From assembly GCA_026393985.1 (NCBI GenBank), contig JAPKZB010000092.1:1-64000 (forward strand): DNA of 64,000 nucleotides. Direction: 5' to 3'. Of the stretch, positions 62,447-64,000 are shown in pieces. The stretch comes from Acidobacteriota bacterium (GTDB taxonomy: Bacteria; Acidobacteriota; Terriglobia; Bryobacterales; Bryobacteraceae). Every line of letters begins with the position of its first letter. Position 1 is the first letter of the stretch. Position numbers and translations under genes: made by a program. Under the pieces are notes generated by a model that had not been told where the DNA came from, did no database searches, and worked only from the letters and a program-made list of their open reading frames with translations.

Positions 62447-64000
62447 ATGGAATACACCAACAAAGATCGGGATGTGCTGCGGCAGATTAAGCGGTTACTG
62501 GCCGTGGCAATGGCGCGGCCGGAAGGGGAGCAGGCGGCCTTTGTGGCGCGGCAGGAGGGGGTGAGCGAGGAGGTGCGGCAGGGGGTATTGCGGCTGCTGG
62601 AGGCGCAGCACGCGTTGCCGGCGCCGCTTGAGGCGGGGACGCTGGCCGCGGTGTTACAGGGGGAACGGCACGAGGAGACGCCGAAGGTGGGGGAGATGCT
62701 GGGGGAGCGGTATCGCGTCGAGAGAATGCTGGCGGCGGGGGGGAGTTCGCAGGTGGTGGAGGCGGCCGATCTGCGTCTGGCGGGGGCGCGGGTGGCGATC
62801 AAGATTCTGCGGGGAGGGCAGACGGGCGTTGCGGCGGTGCGGGAGCGGCTGTGGCGGGAGATCCAGGCGATTGCGCAGGTTTCGCATCCCGGGGTTTGCG
62901 GTTTGGTGGATGAGGGGGTGTGGCGGGAGCGGTATCCGTATGTGGTGCAGCAGTTTCGGGCGGGGGAGAGCTTGCGGGAGCGGTTGGCGGCGGGGCGGTT
63001 GGCGGCGGCGACGGCGCTGGCGATTTTCCGGCAGTTGGCGGATGTGCTGCAGACGTGCCACGAGGCGGGGGTGCTGCATCTGGATCTGAAGCCGGAGAAC
63101 ATTCTGGTGCACGAGGGGGGGAGCGCGGAGCCGCGGGTGACGGTGGTGGATTTCGGGATTGCGCAGGCGGTGGGGGGCGTGCCGGAGGAGGTTTCGCTGG
63201 GAACGGGAGGGTACCGGGCGCCGGAGCAGTTGGAGGGGAGGGCCCATGTCGGTTCGGATGTTTATGCGCTGGCCCGGATTGCGGGGGAGCTGTTTCCGGC
63301 GGCGCCGGGCGGGGTGCGCCGGGAGATCGAAAAGGGGTTGGCGATGGATCCGGCGGAGCGGCCGGAGTCGGTGCGGTGTTTTCGGGAGGGGGTGGAGCGC
63401 GGGTTGCGGCGGCAGCGGTGGGGGCGGCTGGCGGTGGGGGCCGGGTTGGCGACGTTGGTGGTGGGGGTGATTTGGTGGAATACGGGGGGTGCGCCGCGGA
63501 AGCCGGCGGTGGTGCGGGTGCTGACCCAACTGAAGGGCATGGAGTATAGCCCGGAGTTTTCTCCCGATGGTAAGCTGCTCTATTTCTCTCATGGTGTTTT
63601 TCAAGCGGGGAATCGCAATTTGTATGTGCTGGATCTGGCCAGTGGACAGACAAGAGCGTTGACGGCCGGGGATAGCAAAGACGAGCGTCCGGTGGTTTCG
63701 CCGGATGGGCAGTGGCTGGTGTTCCTGAGACGGAAATGGAACGGTCCGCAGACACTGCTGCAGATGCCTGCCGCGGGGGGCACGCCTCGTTTGGTGCATG
63801 CCGGCGAGGTGCAAAGCTATGCGTTCAGCGGCGACGGCCAACACCTGATTCTTAGCGAGGCGGCCATTTCGGGAGGTGCACATACCCTGCGCACCTTGGC
63901 GCTCGCTACAGGTAAGTGGGAGATCTTCCCGGCGCCGCCGGGTTTTATTGACGATATTGATGTGGTCTTGAGCCGCGATGGGCGGCAACTGGCGTTTTGC
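62447..64000 (+). CDS. Receptor-type Ser/Thr protein kinase with C-terminal propeller, 3' partial
   Basis: 518 residues are visible; the frame is open at the window end. A helical N-terminal segment (about 1-80) precedes the kinase domain. Invariant Lys119 lies in VAIKIL, the catalytic loop is HLDLKPEN (His211-Leu-Asp213) instead of HRDLKPEN, and DFG is at 235-237. The activation segment is short and ends in GTGGYRAPEQL. A membrane helix (about 327-343, RLAVGAGLATLVVGVIWW) links to extracytoplasmic TolB/WD40-like blades (YSPEFSPDGKLLYFS, VVSPDGQWLVFL). The non-RD loop suggests activity without activation-loop phosphorylation. Third positions are extremely G-rich. It is divergent from the ECF sigma gene. 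Confidence 0.88.
   Translation, partial: MEYTNKDRDVLRQIKRLLAVAMARPEGEQAAFVARQEGVSEEVRQGVLRLLEAQHALPAPLEAGTLAAVLQGERHEETPKVGEMLGERYRVERMLAAGGSSQVVEAADLRLAGARVAIKILRGGQTGVAAVRERLWREIQAIAQVSHPGVCGLVDEGVWRERYPYVVQQFRAGESLRERLAAGRLAAATALAIFRQLADVLQTCHEAGVLHLDLKPENILVHEGGSAEPRVTVVDFGIAQAVGGVPEEVSLGTGGYRAPEQLEGRAHVGSDVYALARIAGELFPAAPGGVRREIEKGLAMDPAERPESVRCFREGVERGLRRQRWGRLAVGAGLATLVVGVIWWNTGGAPRKPAVVRVLTQLKGMEYSPEFSPDGKLLYFSHGVFQAGNRNLYVLDLASGQTRALTAGDSKDERPVVSPDGQWLVFLRRKWNGPQTLLQMPAAGGTPRLVHAGEVQSYAFSGDGQHLILSEAAISGGAHTLRTLALATGKWEIFPAPPGFIDDIDVVLSRDGRQLAFC

Overview
The window is high-GC DNA from a bacterium that looks like an acidobacterium of the Solibacter/Bryobacter type (order Bryobacterales). 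This placement is by pattern, not by a search. It rests on an Oar-like TonB receptor with an N-terminal carboxypeptidase-regulatory domain, two sets of 'planctomycete-type' cytochrome genes (DUF1592/DUF1552 and DUF1549-DUF1553/DUF1501), many twin-arginine-tagged sugar isomerases and hydrolases, an ECF sigma factor paired with a Ser/Thr kinase carrying a C-terminal propeller, and an edge gene of a multicopy acidobacterial family.

Layout. 1-9.6 kb (+): the 3' part of the multicopy-family gene, then purQ-purL-purF, a class I aminotransferase and a SWIM/SNF2 helicase in one tight run. 9.6-19.8 kb (-): a long run containing GtrA, a TolB-like propeller, a TPR protein, rsmG, an MFS exporter, a phosphodiesterase, rpoN, hpf, rapZ and a CNNM/CorC membrane protein. 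19.9-23.8 kb (+): class III aminotransferase, Gfo/Idh/MocA oxidoreductase, a 119-residue orphan and an aldo/keto reductase, closed by a bidirectional terminator shared with the convergent TonB receptor (23.9-27.5 kb, -). 27.6-29.2 kb (+): an RsbW-like kinase, an RsbV-like STAS protein and a NarL-type regulator whose phospho-acceptor Asp is replaced by Glu. 29.2-40.7 kb: a mosaic of short units on both strands (lipoprotein, MFS, mannonate dehydratase-like enzyme, PepSY protein, TPR protein, dGTPase, two sugar isomerase-like proteins, M20 peptidase, esterase, amidohydrolase).

40.8-54.1 kb (+): eight closely spaced genes that look like one transcription unit. It holds two cytochrome-type gene pairs flanking an exported ankyrin protein, then a translationally coupled pair of paralogues that I read as Gfo/Idh-like proteins without the glycine-rich NAD loop, then an exported M20 amidohydrolase. 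54.1-57.2 kb (-): lysA and two related c-type cytochrome/copper-monooxygenase-like genes, the first of which is cut by an in-frame TAG followed by 30 more protein-like codons. 57.4-60.4 kb (+): flgM, a FlgN-like gene, flgK and flgL. 60.4-61.8 kb: a gene-poor stretch with decayed coding fragments, one resembling an IS256-type transposase. 61.8-64 kb: an ECF sigma factor divergent from a receptor-type Ser/Thr kinase that runs off the window.

The most unusual items are the degenerate Gfo/Idh-like pair inside the 13-kb export operon, the amber codon at 56072-56074, the Asp-to-Glu regulator beside the RsbW/RsbV pair, and repeated placement of start codons only 6-16 nt after a TANNAT -10 box, which suggests leaderless or very short-leader transcripts. 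No tRNA, rRNA or CRISPR array was seen.
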